Of a DNA stretch of 64,000 nt, positions 1-11,714 are shown in pieces. Numbering within the stretch: the stretch's first letter is position 1; the number at the start of each line of letters is the position of its first letter. Source of the DNA: Chrysoporthe austroafricana (lineage: Eukaryota > Ascomycota > Sordariomycetes > Diaporthales > Cryphonectriaceae); assembly GCA_001051155.2 (NCBI GenBank), contig JYIP02000004.1, forward strand, positions 3,342,383 to 3,406,382. Reading direction: 5' to 3'. The position numbers and the translations under genes are program-made. Under the pieces are notes generated by a model. It did no database searches and was not told the DNA's origin. It saw only the letters and a program-made list of their open reading frames with translations.

Positions 1-222
1 CATTCCGGCACGCAAGGGGTGACGCGGTACAACTTCACATCGACCGTCGCGTTTGCATTCGAGAATGAATGGGCAAGCCACGGTTTTCAGGCTTTGACGT
101 CTTTAATTGTGGTCAGACTCACAACGTGAAGAGAATCCCTCGTCACCGTTAATTTACGACAGCTCAGGGAGGGGCGGAACTGAAGCTCAAGCACCGGACA
201 GCTAGCCCTCTCAGCGGCCAAA
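1..222. other. 5' flank of RCE1
   Basis: No coding exon is recognised here. It contains the promoter and 5' leader of the CAAX protease gene that starts at 223. Any gene further left is cut off by the window edge. Confidence 0.5.
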
Positions 223-1414
223 ATGCCTGCGATCACAAAATACTTGACAGATCTTCTGCACAAGAAGGAGCGTGAGTCCAGTGCCTCAGATTGCGTATTT
301 GGCCCTTTCGAGAGACCACAAACTGACCACTTGTTGTCCAGCCGAGGCACCGCCCCCCATCACCACCTCGACGGCAATCGCACTGCTTGTAATTCCATGC
401 CCCCTCCGTCCCCCTTCCTAAAGCAGCTTACTGACCTGTAGCCTAGGTCCTATATACCCTCCTTTACGTGATTCCCTTCTACCTGTCGCCCAAGACGCGC
501 CCGTCGCCCCGGCTCAGCCGGGACGCGCCCTCTGTGATCCGCGCCCGGATCACCTCCGTCAGCCTCACATGCGCGCTGACCTCCCTGGCCACGTTCGGCG
601 TGCTCGTCGTCACCGGGAAGTATGAGAACTCCCAGGCCCTCCACGCGATGGGCTACTGGCCAGTTGGGGTCATCGAGAGCCTTAGGGCCCTGTTCCTGAC
701 TGCGCTGCTGTTTATGGGCCCGCTGTTTGAGTCGCTAATTGTCGAGGGGTGCTGGCGGTTGTGGGTGACGCTCGAGCCGGTGAAGACGGTGCTGGACGAC
801 TGGCCTGCCTGGAGGAACTATGTGATGGTGCGTCGTTCTTGATTCTCACTCACACTAGGTTTCTCCCCGTGCAGACTCATCTATTATCCCCCTCCCTCAA
901 CTCAAATACACGTACAACAGAGACTGACAGGGCACAGGGGCCTCTGACCGAAGAGCTCCTCTTCCGCTCCGCCGCCATCCCCCTCATGATCCTCGCGCGC
1001 ACCTCGCTCGCCAAGACCATCTTCCTATCGCCCCTCGTCTTCGGCCTCGCTCACGTGCACCACCTGTACGAATTCAAGGTGACGCACCAGGGCGTGCCCA
1101 TGTCCGCCGCCGTGCTGCGCTCGGCCTTCCAGCTAGGCTACACGACGCTCTTCGGAGCGTACGCGACGTTCGTGTACTTGCGCACGGGGAGCCTGCTGGC
1201 GGTGTTCGGCGTGCACGTGCTGTGCAACTGCATGGGCCTGCCGCGGGTCTGGGGCCGTGTGACCGGCCGCGGGGAGGACGGGCAGCCGGTCGAGGCGGCG
1301 AGGGCGTGGACGCTGGCCTATTATGTCCTGCTCGTGGCCGGCGCCGTATGCTGGTATAATGGTCTGTGGACGCTGACGGAGAGCGGGAATGCGCTGGTGA
1401 AGGTAGAATGGTGA
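223..1414 (+). CDS. RCE1: CAAX prenyl protease 2 (Rce1 type II)
   Basis: Integral ER-membrane protease that removes the last three residues of prenylated CAAX proteins such as Ras and Rho GTPases and a-type pheromone. Four exons are read: 223-271, 342-388, 447-827 and 938-1414, with donors GTGAGT, GTAATT and GTGCGT. They join to a 317-residue protein. The joints are in phase and restore conserved text, for example NYVM followed by GPLTEELLFRS across the last intron. The glutamate-type intramembrane protease signature is complete: E164-E165 with R169, H198 in FGLAH, and H252 plus N256 in FGVHVLCN. Several hydrophobic segments surround these residues. Length is in the usual range for fungal Rce1. 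The start ATG is the first that feeds the reconstructed frame; the two small 5' exons (49 and 47 nt) are the least certain part. Confidence 0.9.
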
Positions 1415-2962
1415 AGCCCCCTTCCGGTGCGTTGGATCTGGCGATATCTGTGTTGAACATCGCGGCGCCGGAGTGAGGGCTCAGGGTGGTTGAGAGATTG
1501 GAATTCATACAGGCAACCAGGCTGTACTTTTAGGGAGGCAACATCTCATCTATAATCTCTACCCGCAGGTGTCACTTTGTCTAGGAGAGCCATTCCCAAG
1601 CTCTTAAATTCTGTTTCTAGTAAATTAATTAAGCCTTGCATATTTAGTGGTTTGATGTACCAAAAGAATGGTGGAAAACGGCCAAATTGTTTCAAGATGC
1701 GTTTCGTGATTGACACGCTCTCACGTGAATGGGGAAGATATATCCATGTTCGCCGTGCCATTTCACATTATAACGTTGTATAATAGTATCTCTTACCCTG
1801 TGTACGAAAATGTATGGGTGGGCCTGAGGTGGAAGGTATACCGGACTTCATCAACCCATCGACCACGACAATTATCAGCATCAGAATCCATCGAATTTGC
1901 ATCACACACTGGTAGCATGCCATCGCTGGGCTTCGGCTTGGGAATCCTCTTCAGGTTGATCTGCTTCACCGCCATTATCAGACTCTGAGTGCTAGCCCTC
2001 ATGCACGTCCTCTGGGCATGGTCGGCTGTGAACGCTCAATAGGATAGGAGGATAGCAAGCTAGTCTCGGCCAGGGACCAATTTCACCGTGAGTGTCTTGA
2101 CAAGTCATATTTTCAAGTCATCAACGCCCCAGGAGCTTGGAAGCTTGTGATCATATGGCAACTAGACGCTCTTGGTACGATATAAGATACGGAGCTTGAA
2201 TCGGGCTTATTGCTATGGACCCTTTCAAGGGCGCCTTCATCTTCCCTGGGAGAGAGAGAGGGGGGAGGGATGGCTCCTAGGCAAGTTCTTTCTATGGGTA
2301 TGCGGCCTACGACCGTCCTCGCCGTCAGTACAGCGGCATCGCCTAGCAGAACAGGATAGTGTTTGAGTGATCCAATGGTTTATGGCGATATTTGGTCCTC
2401 AACACATGACATTTACAATCTTCGTTCGATAGTAATTGCATTAGCATCCGACGCCAGCAACGACCGCCGGTCGAATCACCAGGACCAGAGCCCATTGTCT
2501 GCTCGCACTTCGCTTGATATTCCTCCTTATTTTCTTCTTTTCTCTTCTTGCCAATGCTCTATTTATTTCCCCTCGGATGCACAGAGATGCTTCTGAGTTT
2601 GAGCGGGGCTGTGACGCTTTCTATTCGGCGTCTTCATGGTCCTGCTCTGCGCCTGAGTCCCACTAAGCGACTCTCTCGGTAGCGACTTCTAATTGGGAGC
2701 CATGACCTGATGACACGAAGGAGTGTGAACATCGATGCGTCTCCTTGAGACAGCGCACAGTACCCATTGTACCGTATCTGAGAACCCCAAAGGTCTATGA
2801 TGCCCGATGCCCACGAAATGGTTGGAAACGCCACCAGATGCGGAAGGCAGGTGTCATGAGAGCAGTAGCGTTGAACAACCGGGTGTGCTGCGGACACCGC
2901 GTATCTGACACGGGCTGCACAAGTTGCCAATCTGAGGAGTGGTCTGTCGGATTGCATGATCA
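1415..2962. other. Intergenic, RCE1 / MMM1 (convergent)
   Basis: Both flanking genes end here (RCE1 from the left, MMM1 from the right), so this should hold two 3' UTRs and terminators. At 1.5 kb it is long for a convergent interval. Several open frames of 60-90 codons exist (for example 1793-2002 on the minus strand) but none is recognisable or clearly coding. Confidence 0.5.
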
Positions 2963-4249
2963 TCAACCCATCTCAAGGCTGACTCCTGGCATCGAACCAG
3001 GCATCGTTTCGGATACAGCAAAGATGTCTTCCGTTCTTGGCCGCCGCCGATACCTCAGGGAGTCTGGAGCCCTCTCTACCCGATCGACCCGGTCAGCTCG
3101 GGCATCCTCCTCAGCCTCGACCTGGTGCCTCGCCTCCTCCCTCAGGTCCCGACTAAGCTCCGCGCTCTTGGCCTTGCCGAGAGACCTTTCCGCTTCGGCG
3201 ATGAAGTCATCCCCACCACGCGTGTTCCGCTTCCGCGGCCACAGGCTCGGCAGTGCGATCTCCTGGAAGCGCGGTTCGACGGCCCTCTCGTCGAACCACT
3301 TGTGTAGGCGGCTCTCAACCAGCTGCGCGATCTTGGGAACGTCCTGCAGGCGCGAGCGGCTGCCGAGGAGGCTCCGCAGCGAGAAGTCGAGGCGGTAGTC
3401 GTCCAGAAAGCTAAAGGTCATCATGGTGGGCGTGTCCTGCGAGGGGTTGCTGGGGATAAACGAGATGGACAGCGTCCCGCTGAACCGGACCACGGACACG
3501 GACAGCGCGACGGGAAGGACCGCAGACAGCTTCTTCGGGTAGTTGAGCAGCAGCTTCGTCTCGAGCGCCAGGGTGATCATGTCGCTGAGATCGACATCCA
3601 TGCGTGCCTGCAAGCGGCAACCCTCGCGCATGGCCATGTTGGCGTCGAAGGGCTTCCCCGGCGGGAACGCTAGCCCATCCTCGTCGACGGGTATGATCCG
3701 GCAGTTGCTGAAGATCGGGAACTCCTCGCCCAGGTTGAGCTCCGTGACGCGGATCTCGTCGAGGAAGTCCGGGCGGGAGGGGCTGTTGAGCGCCTTGGTC
3801 AGGGACCCGAGGATTGCGTCGTCGTGCTGCGCATCGCTGCGGAACTGCGCGATAGTCTGCGCTATAAGCACGTTGAACCAGTCGAGGCTCTCGGGCTGGT
3901 GGCTGTCGACTTTGTAGTACGTCTTGTGTAGTATGGAGCCGATGGTCAGGGTCGGCGGGCCGGAGCGGAGGATGCTAGACTTCTTCCTGTTGAGGCCAGG
4001 GCCTTGCTGGTGTTGGCTCTGGCTACCACGGCGGCCAGTCGTCCTGAGGCTGAGGAGGGATTTCTTGTGCGCTAGTGTCCGTGATCTTCGCTCGGTAGCA
4101 CGTATGGATGCTGTGACCTCGGAAGAAGGAGGGTCGCCGAATATGAAGAACTTTATGAAGGCGGCGATGAGGAGGACGATAGAGATCTGGCCGAGGATGA
4201 AGCCCTGTGTGAACGAGAACCTGTCTGCCAGATCAGCTGCCAATCCCAC
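2963..4249 (-). CDS. MMM1: Maintenance of mitochondrial morphology protein 1 (ERMES, SMP domain)
   Basis: Uninterrupted 428-residue frame. Mmm1 is the ER-anchored subunit of the ERMES complex, which tethers ER to mitochondria and moves phospholipids between them with Mdm12, Mdm34 and Mdm10. A short N-terminal lumenal segment is followed by one transmembrane helix at about residues 14-36 ([19 protein letters not shown]...), then a basic Ser/Arg-rich linker. The SMP/TULIP lipid-binding domain spans roughly 117-375, starting at [16 protein letters not shown] and including [16 protein letters not shown] and [14 protein letters not shown]. The charged C-terminal tail (Arg/Glu-rich, about 370-428) is weakly conserved. 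Length matches filamentous fungal Mmm1. It is transcribed divergently from VPS45. The start is the only Met upstream of the membrane helix; an extra upstream exon is possible but not needed. Confidence 0.96.
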   Translation of the reverse strand: MGLAADLADRFSFTQGFILGQISIVLLIAAFIKFFIFGDPPSSEVTASIRATERRSRTLAHKKSLLSLRTTGRRGSQSQHQQGPGLNRKKSSILRSGPPTLTIGSILHKTYYKVDSHQPESLDWFNVLIAQTIAQFRSDAQHDDAILGSLTKALNSPSRPDFLDEIRVTELNLGEEFPIFSNCRIIPVDEDGLAFPPGKPFDANMAMREGCRLQARMDVDLSDMITLALETKLLLNYPKKLSAVLPVALSVSVVRFSGTLSISFIPSNPSQDTPTMMTFSFLDDYRLDFSLRSLLGSRSRLQDVPKIAQLVESRLHKWFDERAVEPRFQEIALPSLWPRKRNTRGGDDFIAEAERSLGKAKSAELSRDLREEARHQVEAEEDARADRVDRVERAPDSLRYRRRPRTEDIFAVSETMPGSMPGVSLEMG

Positions 4250-4935
4250 CCCTCAGGACTTCTCCTCTAGAGTCGAGAAACCTACGTAGGCTCAGGCCGC
4301 GTGGGGCACACGTCTTGTGACATGTTGAGGATTGAGAAGGGCTGAATTCCCACGCCCTGGCTCGTTCCATGTCGCCCGCCGCTGAGACTGTGGATTCGGA
4401 TTCTGGCGATGAGGTCAGAAGAGAGCAGCAGCGCAGGGCCCTACCGAGCTTCCGACAGGGTGGGGACCGCAGGGGTGCTCACACCTAGCAGCAGGTACTA
4501 CATACCGCTATGATGGTGCTACCACACCGCTATGTCGCTATGTATAGTGAGCATGTGGGGGTGCCGGCCGGGAAGTGAATGCAAGTGCAGGCATCCCTGG
4601 GAGCCTCATGTGTCTTAAACCAACTTCATCATCTCACAACAACGACAGCGACGCCTGGACAACTGATTGCGCCGATCCAGGGATACGACGGACATCTCAA
4701 ATCACAAGTATCTCATCCCCAGGAGTAATACGCTCTCACCCCGCCACACCGCTTCCGGCCCGCCCGTCCGAGAGCGTCCGGCCACCTGTCCAGTTCACAC
4801 GCCTACGACAACGACATCCCTGGCGGACGGATTGTCGGTTCAACAGACCTCGAGGGCAGAGGCTTCGAGCCGCAGGCCCTACTAGAGATCTTTCAGGTGT
4901 CATCTGCCGCTGGAATCTGCGCCTGGCCCAGCACG
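4250..4935. promoter_or_regulatory. Divergent promoter, MMM1 / VPS45
   Basis: About 690 bases between two diverging start codons, so both promoters must lie here. Candidate splice-like text just before the VPS45 ATG (a pyrimidine tract ending CTTTCAG near 4892) could mean a 5' UTR intron. No further element is assigned. Confidence 0.5.
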
Positions 4936-6771
4936 ATGGATGTCGTACAGGCAGTGGCCGGGTCCGTCGCCAAGATGGTCTCGGCCGGTGACGGCGCCGG
5001 CGGTGCGCCGTCTTCCAAGATGAAGATCTTGCTGCTGGACAAAGACACAGTGTCTATCGTCTCAACGGCAATCACGCAGTCCTCGCTTCTGAATCACGAG
5101 GTCTATCTCATCGATCGGCTGGAGAACGCGAGCAGGGAGAAGATGCGGCACCTGAGGTGCATATGCTTCGTCAGGCCGTCCTCGGACTCGATACAGTTTC
5201 TCCTGGATGAGCTGCGCGAGCCCAAGTACGGGGAGTACCACCTGTACTTCAGCAATGTCATCAAGAAGTCTGCGCTGGAGCGTCTGGCCGAGGCGGACGA
5301 CCACGAGGTGGTCAAGCTGGTCCAGGAGCACTTTGCGGACTTCGTCGTCATCAACCCGGACCTATTCTCGCTCGATGTCCATCCACCGATGCAGCGGATA
5401 TGGAGCACGAGTCCTGACATGTGGAACACAGACAGCCTTGCGCGGACGACGGAGGGCCTGATCGCTGTCCTCCTGGAGCTGAAGAAGCGGCCGCTTATCA
5501 GGTATGAGAAGAACAGCCTCCTGGCCAAGAAGCTGGCGACCGAGGTGCGGTATCACATAAATCAGGAGGATCAGCTCTTCGACTTCAGAAAGGTCGACAC
5601 CCCACCAATATTACTGATACTAGACCGGCGAGACGACCCTGTCACGCCGCTCTTGACACAGTGGACGTACCAGGCCATGGTCCATCACCTCTTGGGGATA
5701 GATAACGGCAGGGTCGACCTGAGCGATGTGCCGGACATCCGCCCAGAGCTCAAGGAGATTGTTCTCTCGCAGGATCAAGATCCGTTCTTCAAAAAGAACA
5801 TGTACCTGAATTTTGGCGATCTGGGTGGGAACATCAAGGACTACGTTGAGCAGTACCAGTCAAAGACCAAGAACAACGCCAACATCGAATCTATTACGGA
5901 TATGAAGCGTTTCATCGAGGAGTACCCGGAGTTCCGAAAGCTCTCGGGGAACGTGAGCAAACATGTCGCGCTGGTGTCCGAGCTCAGCAGGAGGGTCGGC
6001 GCCGAGAACCTGCTCGAGGTCAGCGAGCTGGAACAGAGCCTCGCCTGTAACGACAACCATGCGGCAGATCTGAAGGTGAGTGACGTGGACAGACTTGGCC
6101 ATGACGCGCGCCTGCTGACGGTGACCTAGAACGTGCAGACACTGATCCAGTCAACGTCGGTAACGGTTGACAACAAGGTCGTGCTGGTGGCCCTCTATGC
6201 GCTACGACATTGGAAGCACCCATCCAACTCGGTACCCATGCTAGTCGACCTCCTGTCGACGGTCGGCGGAGTTCCGGCCAGGAAAGCAGACCTCGTGGCA
6301 AAGCTGCTCGCATACCATTCATCCCTGCAGCAGTCACAGGCGGCCGGTGGTATCACGGATCTGTTCGAGTCCGCCGGTATCTTTGCCGGGGCAGGAAACA
6401 GGTTCAAGGGGCTCAAGGGCGTGGAGAACGTCTACACCCAGCACTCGCCCCTCCTGGAGACTACGCTTCAGAACCTCATCAAGGGCAAGCTGAGGGAACA
6501 ACAGTATCCGTTCGTCGAGGGCGGAGGGACCACGAGGGATAAGCCGCAGGACGTGATTGTCTTCATCATTGGAGGTGCAACCTATGAGGAAGCGCGGACG
6601 GTCGCAACCATCAACGCCTCCACACCGGGCGTTCGGCTGGTCCTGGGTGGCACGACGGTGCACAATGCCGCCACTTTCTTAGAGGAGGTTGAGGACGCGG
6701 TGTCTTCGTGGCCAGAGCCTCCACCCACGACGGCGGCGGGGCGGCTGCGGAAAGAGCTTGGGCGGAGGTAG
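4936..6771 (+). CDS. VPS45: Vacuolar protein sorting-associated protein 45 (Sec1/Munc18 family)
   Basis: SM-family protein that binds the syntaxin Tlg2/Pep12-type SNAREs and drives Golgi-to-endosome/vacuole fusion. Two exons, 4936-6075 and 6130-6771, flank a 54-base phase-0 intron (GTGAGT..CTAG) and encode 593 residues, the usual Vps45 length. Family text includes MKILLLDKDTVSIVSTAITQ, NHEVYLIDRLEN, PPILLILDRRDDPVTPLLTQ, LALYALRHWKHPSN-like text after the intron, and VIVFIIGGATYEEARTV near the C terminus. The frame is open upstream of the chosen ATG, but Met at 4936 (MDVVQAVAGSVAKMVSAGDG) matches the normal fungal N terminus. It shares its promoter region with MMM1. Confidence 0.96.
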
Positions 6772-7585
6772 TACCGCGGTACGGTGACGGCTCCCCTGTC
6801 AAAGCACAGGGCGGGCCGCAGGCGTCGAGAGCGGAAGGAGATTAACCGGCCCATGGGGGTGAAAAGCTTAAACATTGCATCGGAGGGTCTAGACTCTGCT
6901 AGGATCGGGCCTGGGATCTCAAACAGCGATCTGGTAGCCTGCGAACCGTGGGTTGCCGGTGTACCTTGCACAGTCGCCGGCGAGAGGGCCTCAGGGCACA
7001 AAGCCGCAGGGGACAGGAGATCGACAAGTCACCACAACTTAGCCATCATCATCCAGACTCGAGCATCGTACGATTTCTCAGACCACTTTGGGACCGCTCA
7101 GCTAGAGTTCACGTATGCCTGGCGTTGACATTACAACGTCTTGGCAGCTCATAGCCAGGTAACCCCATCGCGCAAATAAGGGGAGAAGGTTAAGTTACGG
7201 CACCTCCATCCTCCCCCTGACCTAGCTGCCATGTCTGCCGTGCCGCCGTGCCGCAGTAGCAGTGTAACCGCGGTACGGAAGAACTTCCTCGCTTTGGGGG
7301 TGACTCTATGAATCAACTATCGGTCTGGGCTGCAGAGGGTGGGCCAGCAGTGCCGTTTCCAACTCCCGGGTGGACTCATAATCTGTCGTGTCTGGTGGTG
7401 ACATTGTCAACGGGATACAGCAGACTTACCGCTGCGGGCCCACACCTGGCGGCTAAATAACCGCACTTCTTATCGATAAGCGCGCCTCTTTTTTTTTGGT
7501 TCTAGGACAGTTTGAAGACGGAGATGCTCTGCGACAAGACTGAGCCTGCCTTGTGTGACGCCTCGATGCCGCTCTACTGCCCAAT
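6772..7585. promoter_or_regulatory. Intergenic, VPS45 3' end and MTO1 promoter
   Basis: Holds the VPS45 terminator and the promoter of the mitochondrial tRNA-modification gene. A 12-base palindrome CTTATCGATAAG at 7469-7480 carries two inverted GATA cores and lies about 110 bases upstream of the start codon. Palindromes this short occur often by chance, so no factor is assigned. A T9 tract follows at about 7490. Confidence 0.5.
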
Positions 7586-9779
7586 ATGAAGAAGGCATGG
7601 CAGCCGCGAGGCCTGGGTAGGCCAGTCGCCCTGCTCGAGCGGCCGGCGGCGCGATCGACAGGCCGCTGGAGGACCCTCGCCACGGTCGCGCAGGACTCGA
7701 GGTATGGCAATGCGCCCCCCTTCCCCTTGGCCCCCGATTTCAAGTTTGCCTCAAGAGGCTCGATCGCCCTGCTGACTTACACATTTTCCCTGTCGCTCCA
7801 GGCCCTTTGACGTCGTCGTGATAGGTGGCGGCCACGCCGGCGCCGAGGCCTCCGCGGCCGCCGCACGATCCGGGGCGCGCACGGCGCTCGTCACGCCCAA
7901 GCTCGACAACCTGGGCGTGTGCTCGTGCAACCCGAGCTTCGGCGGCATCGGCAAGGGCATCATACTGCGGGAAATCGACGCGCTGGACGGGCTGGCGGGC
8001 CGCATGATCGACAGCGCCGGCGTGCAGTTCAAGGTGCTGAACCGGAAGAAGGGCCCCGCCGTGTGGGGGCCCCGCGCGCAGATTGACCGGGCGCTGTACA
8101 AGAGGCACATGCGCGAGGAGCTGACGAGCTACCCCGGGCTGAGCGTCGTCCTGGGGAGCGCGTCGGACATCGTGCTGGGGGAGGCGGGGCCCGAGGATGG
8201 GCCGGCCGCCGGGGCGAGGAGCAAGATCACGGGCGTGAGGCTCGAGTCCGGGGAGGTCATACCGACGAACCACGTCATCATCACAACGGGGACTTTCCTA
8301 GGCGGGGAGATACATATCGGCCTGGACGTCTACCCGTCGGGCCGCATGGGTGAGGCTGCGACGTTCGGCCTCAGCAAGTCGCTGCGGGAGGCTGGATTCC
8401 AGATGGGGCGGTTAAAGACCGGAACACCACCGAGGCTCGACAGGAAGACGATCAACTTCCCCATACTCGAAGCACAGGAGGGCGACGACCCGCCGATGCC
8501 CTTCAGCTACATGAACGACACGGTCTCCGTGCAGGACCAGCTACTCTGCCACGCAACATACACCAACGCGGCGACCCACGAGGTCGTCCGCGCTAACCTC
8601 GACAAGACAATACACATCCGCGAGACGGTGAAGGGGCCCAGGTATTGCCCTTCACTTGAGTCGAAAATCATACGCTTCGGTCACAAAGAGAGACACATCG
8701 TCTGGCTCGAGCCCGAGGGCTTCGACAACGATATCATCTACCCCAATGGCCTGTCCATGACCATACCACCTGAGGCGCAGGAGCAGCTCCTCAGGACGAT
8801 CAGCGGCCTCGAGAACGTCACGATGACCCAGCCCGGCTACGGCGTCGAATACGACTACGTAGACCCGCGCAGCCTGCGGTCGACGCTCGAGACCAAGGCC
8901 ATCAGGGGCCTCTGGCTGGCAGGCCAGATCAACGGGACAACGGGCTACGAGGAGGCCGCCGGGCAAGGCGTCATCGCGGGCATCAACGCCGGGCGCTCCT
9001 CACAGGGACTCGAGCCCATCAGCCTGTCCCGCAGCGACGGGTACATAGGCGTCATGATCGACGACCTCATCACCAAGGGCGTCTCGGAGCCCTACCGCAT
9101 GTTCACGAGCCGGAGCGAGTACCGGCTGTCGACACGCGCCGACAATGCCGACACGCGGCTCACCGCAAAGGGACGCGCGTGGGGTGTGGTGGGCGACAGG
9201 CGATGGAGCGCCTTCACTGACGAACAGGGCGCCATGGCGGAGCTGATGGCGATGCTGCAGTCACAGAACCTCCCCTCGCCGCACTGGGCGCGCGCCGGCT
9301 TCCGGGTCAAGGAGGACACCGTCCGCCGCGACGGGATGGACATCCTGCGGCTAGCCGGCGTGACCATCGGCACCCTCGCCAGCTCGGGCGTCGTCCCTGG
9401 GGCCGCGGCCTTCCCGCGGCGCATCCGCGGCAGGGTGGAGATCGAGGCGGCCTACGCGCCGTACGTCACGAGCCAGCTGCGCGACCGGGAGAAGCTCGAC
9501 CGGGACGCGCAGCTGCGCCTGCCTGCCGACCTCGACTATACGCGCGTCTTCGGGCTGAGCATCGTCGAGCGCAACATCCTGCAGGCCACGCGGCCCGAGA
9601 GCCTCGCGCAGGCCCGCCGCCTGGAGGGGATCACACCCGCCGGGTGCATCCGGCTGCTGGCGTATGTGCAGAGGCCGGCGGCCGCCGGCGGCAGTGGCGC
9701 GGCGGCCACCGAGCCCCTGGGCGCCGTGGACGAGGATCAGGAGACACTGGATGCCAAGGCGAGGGTCGCAGAGTTGTAG
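7586..9779 (+). CDS. MTO1: Mitochondrial tRNA uridine-34 carboxymethylaminomethyl modification enzyme (MnmG/GidA/Mto1)
   Basis: FAD enzyme that, with the GTPase Mss1/MnmE, installs the 5-carboxymethylaminomethyl group on wobble uridine of mitochondrial tRNAs. Exons 7586-7701 and 7802-9779 are separated by a 100-base intron (GTATGG..CCAG) whose removal gives ...[13 protein letters not shown]. The product is 697 residues. The first exon encodes an Arg-rich, acid-free leader ([13 protein letters not shown]...), as expected for a mitochondrial presequence. The dinucleotide fold [11 protein letters not shown] follows directly. Family signatures are present: [29 protein letters not shown] (GidA signature 1) and [17 protein letters not shown] (signature 2). 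The C-terminal helical domain carries the conserved [17 protein letters not shown]. Length fits the family (yeast about 670). Confidence 0.96.
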
Positions 9780-10570
9780 GCTAATTGTGGCGTTTAATAA
9801 TACCCCCATTCATACATGTTCTGTACACCGCGCAGCTCGAGGCAGCTCGGCACGGACAGTGCCGTCCAGCGATCATAGACCAGATTATTTGCTCACAGAG
9901 TGCTCAGACCGCCCGGCTGCGAAGGTCATGGCGACGCCACTGTACGACGCGCATGTGAATCCATCTTCGAAGCTTGTGACACGCTCTCTGCTCCTTTCCC
10001 CCGTCTGGCTAGAAGAGGCGAGCACTTCACAAGACCGGCGAGGCCCGGCAGCCTGAGGCCGCCTCGTGCGGGAGCGAGCGGGAGCCTGTGAGGTAACTCT
10101 TTTCTATGAAGGGCTGCTAGGAAAGCACGCTCAGTTGCCCACGCGCTTCTAGACGTCACCCACCCCTAAGGCTCTGCGGTCGTGGCTACCATCTGGAGAC
10201 GGGAGAAACTAAGGTGGGAAGCGCACTATACGGTTCGAAGACGCCATTTTCTTCTTTATATACCCGATGTTCTGTGGTCTAGGGCATACGCTCTGGTGTG
10301 TGAAACCGCCATGCTCGAGCAGTCAAAGACTCGTGATGCTGACAGGGCGTGGTGCTTGCAGGATATATCCCCGATTCGGCGATTTACAAGGACACAGCCA
10401 ACGTGTTTCTGCCTTACACGGTCCTCGTGCATGTCATGTCGCACAAAGGACCCCAGGCGAATTATCACATGTTTACTCGCCTCGTCACTCCTACATCATA
10501 TATTACCTACACTAAACACCAGGTTGTCAACTACCCCGGGTGCATGAGAGCAGTATCAGCTGTTAATCCA
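9780..10570. other. Intergenic, MTO1 / CRD1 (convergent)
   Basis: Two genes converge here. The stretch should contain both 3' UTRs. Three overlapping open frames on the plus strand (10182-10579) have no recognisable content and no consistent splice structure, so none is called. Confidence 0.5.
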
Positions 10571-11714
10571 TCAGTCTGACTTATCCTGGGCGTTCGCCCC
10601 AGTATCCTTTTGCGAAAGGATCTTGACAGCGTCTTTGCTGTAGACATAGCTTGCACCGCTCCAGATCGTTGTTACTGCAACAGTGTATCTATGTAATAGA
10701 ATGATAGTCAGCTTTCACGGATGCTCATAGAACACGTCTAAGCCCCGTCCATGCCAATCTTAATCACTTCGAGTTGTGCTTCGACGTCAAATCAACTTGT
10801 CTATCAAAAAGCGGAGCTTGAGTCACGCCTCATATGCGCGGTGTAATGCAAGATGAGAAGAGGCAATCGTTGGCCAACAATTTGAGCCCAACAAAAGTGA
10901 GCAAAGAAAATGGGAGAGGGGTTGGGCCTTGGGGTCACTCACTGCATCAACGCTAAGGGTGTGCCACCCACGACCGGCAGTATGGGTGCCAGTGTGGTGC
11001 AGCCCATCAGAGCAAGCTGCAGAAAAGTGTTGTACTTGCTGATTGTCGTGGGACGCACCTCCGCGGACGGCAGTGAGAAGTCCCAGTATCTCATGAAGGT
11101 CTTGGGCGGGGGCAGCGAGATCCACCTGTAGTAGATGGCGGCGACGCCCAGGGCGGCGTCTCGGCCGATAATGATCACAGCTAGCCAGACTGGAAGCGAA
11201 ACCTCGTTAGCCTGTGCGACTTGACAGCTGGAAGGCCCGAAAGCTTTAGGCGCATAGAGCCGCAGGCAGCTTATTCTTTGGACCATCGGATGAAGCACCC
11301 AACGAATGGGGACCAACGGTGCCACCTCCATTCGTCGGGTCGATAAGCTTCCTCTTCGGGCCGGCAGTTTACTCACTAGGTAGGGTGCCCTTCATGGCCA
11401 ATGCCACCGTCAAGACCATCATGAGAGCCTTGTCTGCCATGGGGTCTATCACCGTCCCAACAACCGTGCCGAGGTTCCATCTTCGCGCTATCCAGCCGTC
11501 GAGGAGATCCGTGATGCCCGCATAGGCAAACAGGCCCAGGGCCCAAGCATGGTGATCGTGAAGAATACAATAGCCAATGAAAGGAGCGGCGACGATCCGG
11601 GATGCGGTCAGTATGTTGGGTATGGTGTAGATGTTCTCATGAGCAGAGACGGGCAGTGCCTTTCTCAGCGCGTTCGACAGCCGTTTGGTCGGCGTTTGTG
11701 CCCTTGACGGCAGG
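10571..11714 (-). CDS. CRD1: Cardiolipin synthase (CDP-alcohol phosphatidyltransferase), 5' exon not resolved
   Basis: Mitochondrial inner-membrane enzyme that joins CDP-diacylglycerol and phosphatidylglycerol to make cardiolipin. Three exons are read on the minus strand: 11714-11377, 11189-10943 and 10688-10571. All junctions keep frame: LP-I-WLAVIIIGRD across the first intron, and LALMQ-YTVAVTTIWSGASYVYSKDAVKIL across the second, a long 254-base intron. The catalytic CDP-alcohol transferase motif is intact: D-x2-DG-x2-AR-x7-G-x3-D-x3-D in GITDLLDGWIARRWNLG and TVIDPMADK. It is preceded by NIYTIPNILTASRIVAAPF and followed by YYRWISLPPPKTFMRYWDFS, both typical of eukaryotic cardiolipin synthases. 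The exon at 11714 begins with the third base of a codon after an acceptor CTAG, so at least one upstream exon with the start codon and mitochondrial presequence is missing. It probably lies between about 11780 and 12220. Confidence 0.9.

Noticed and set aside
2975..3005. tRNA T-arm look-alike on the minus strand (CCTGG-TTCGATG-CCAGG)
   Set aside because: The 5-base stem and 7-base loop fit a T-arm perfectly, but it lies inside the MMM1 C-terminal codons (the repeat MPGSMPG), and no anticodon, D-arm or acceptor stem surrounds it.
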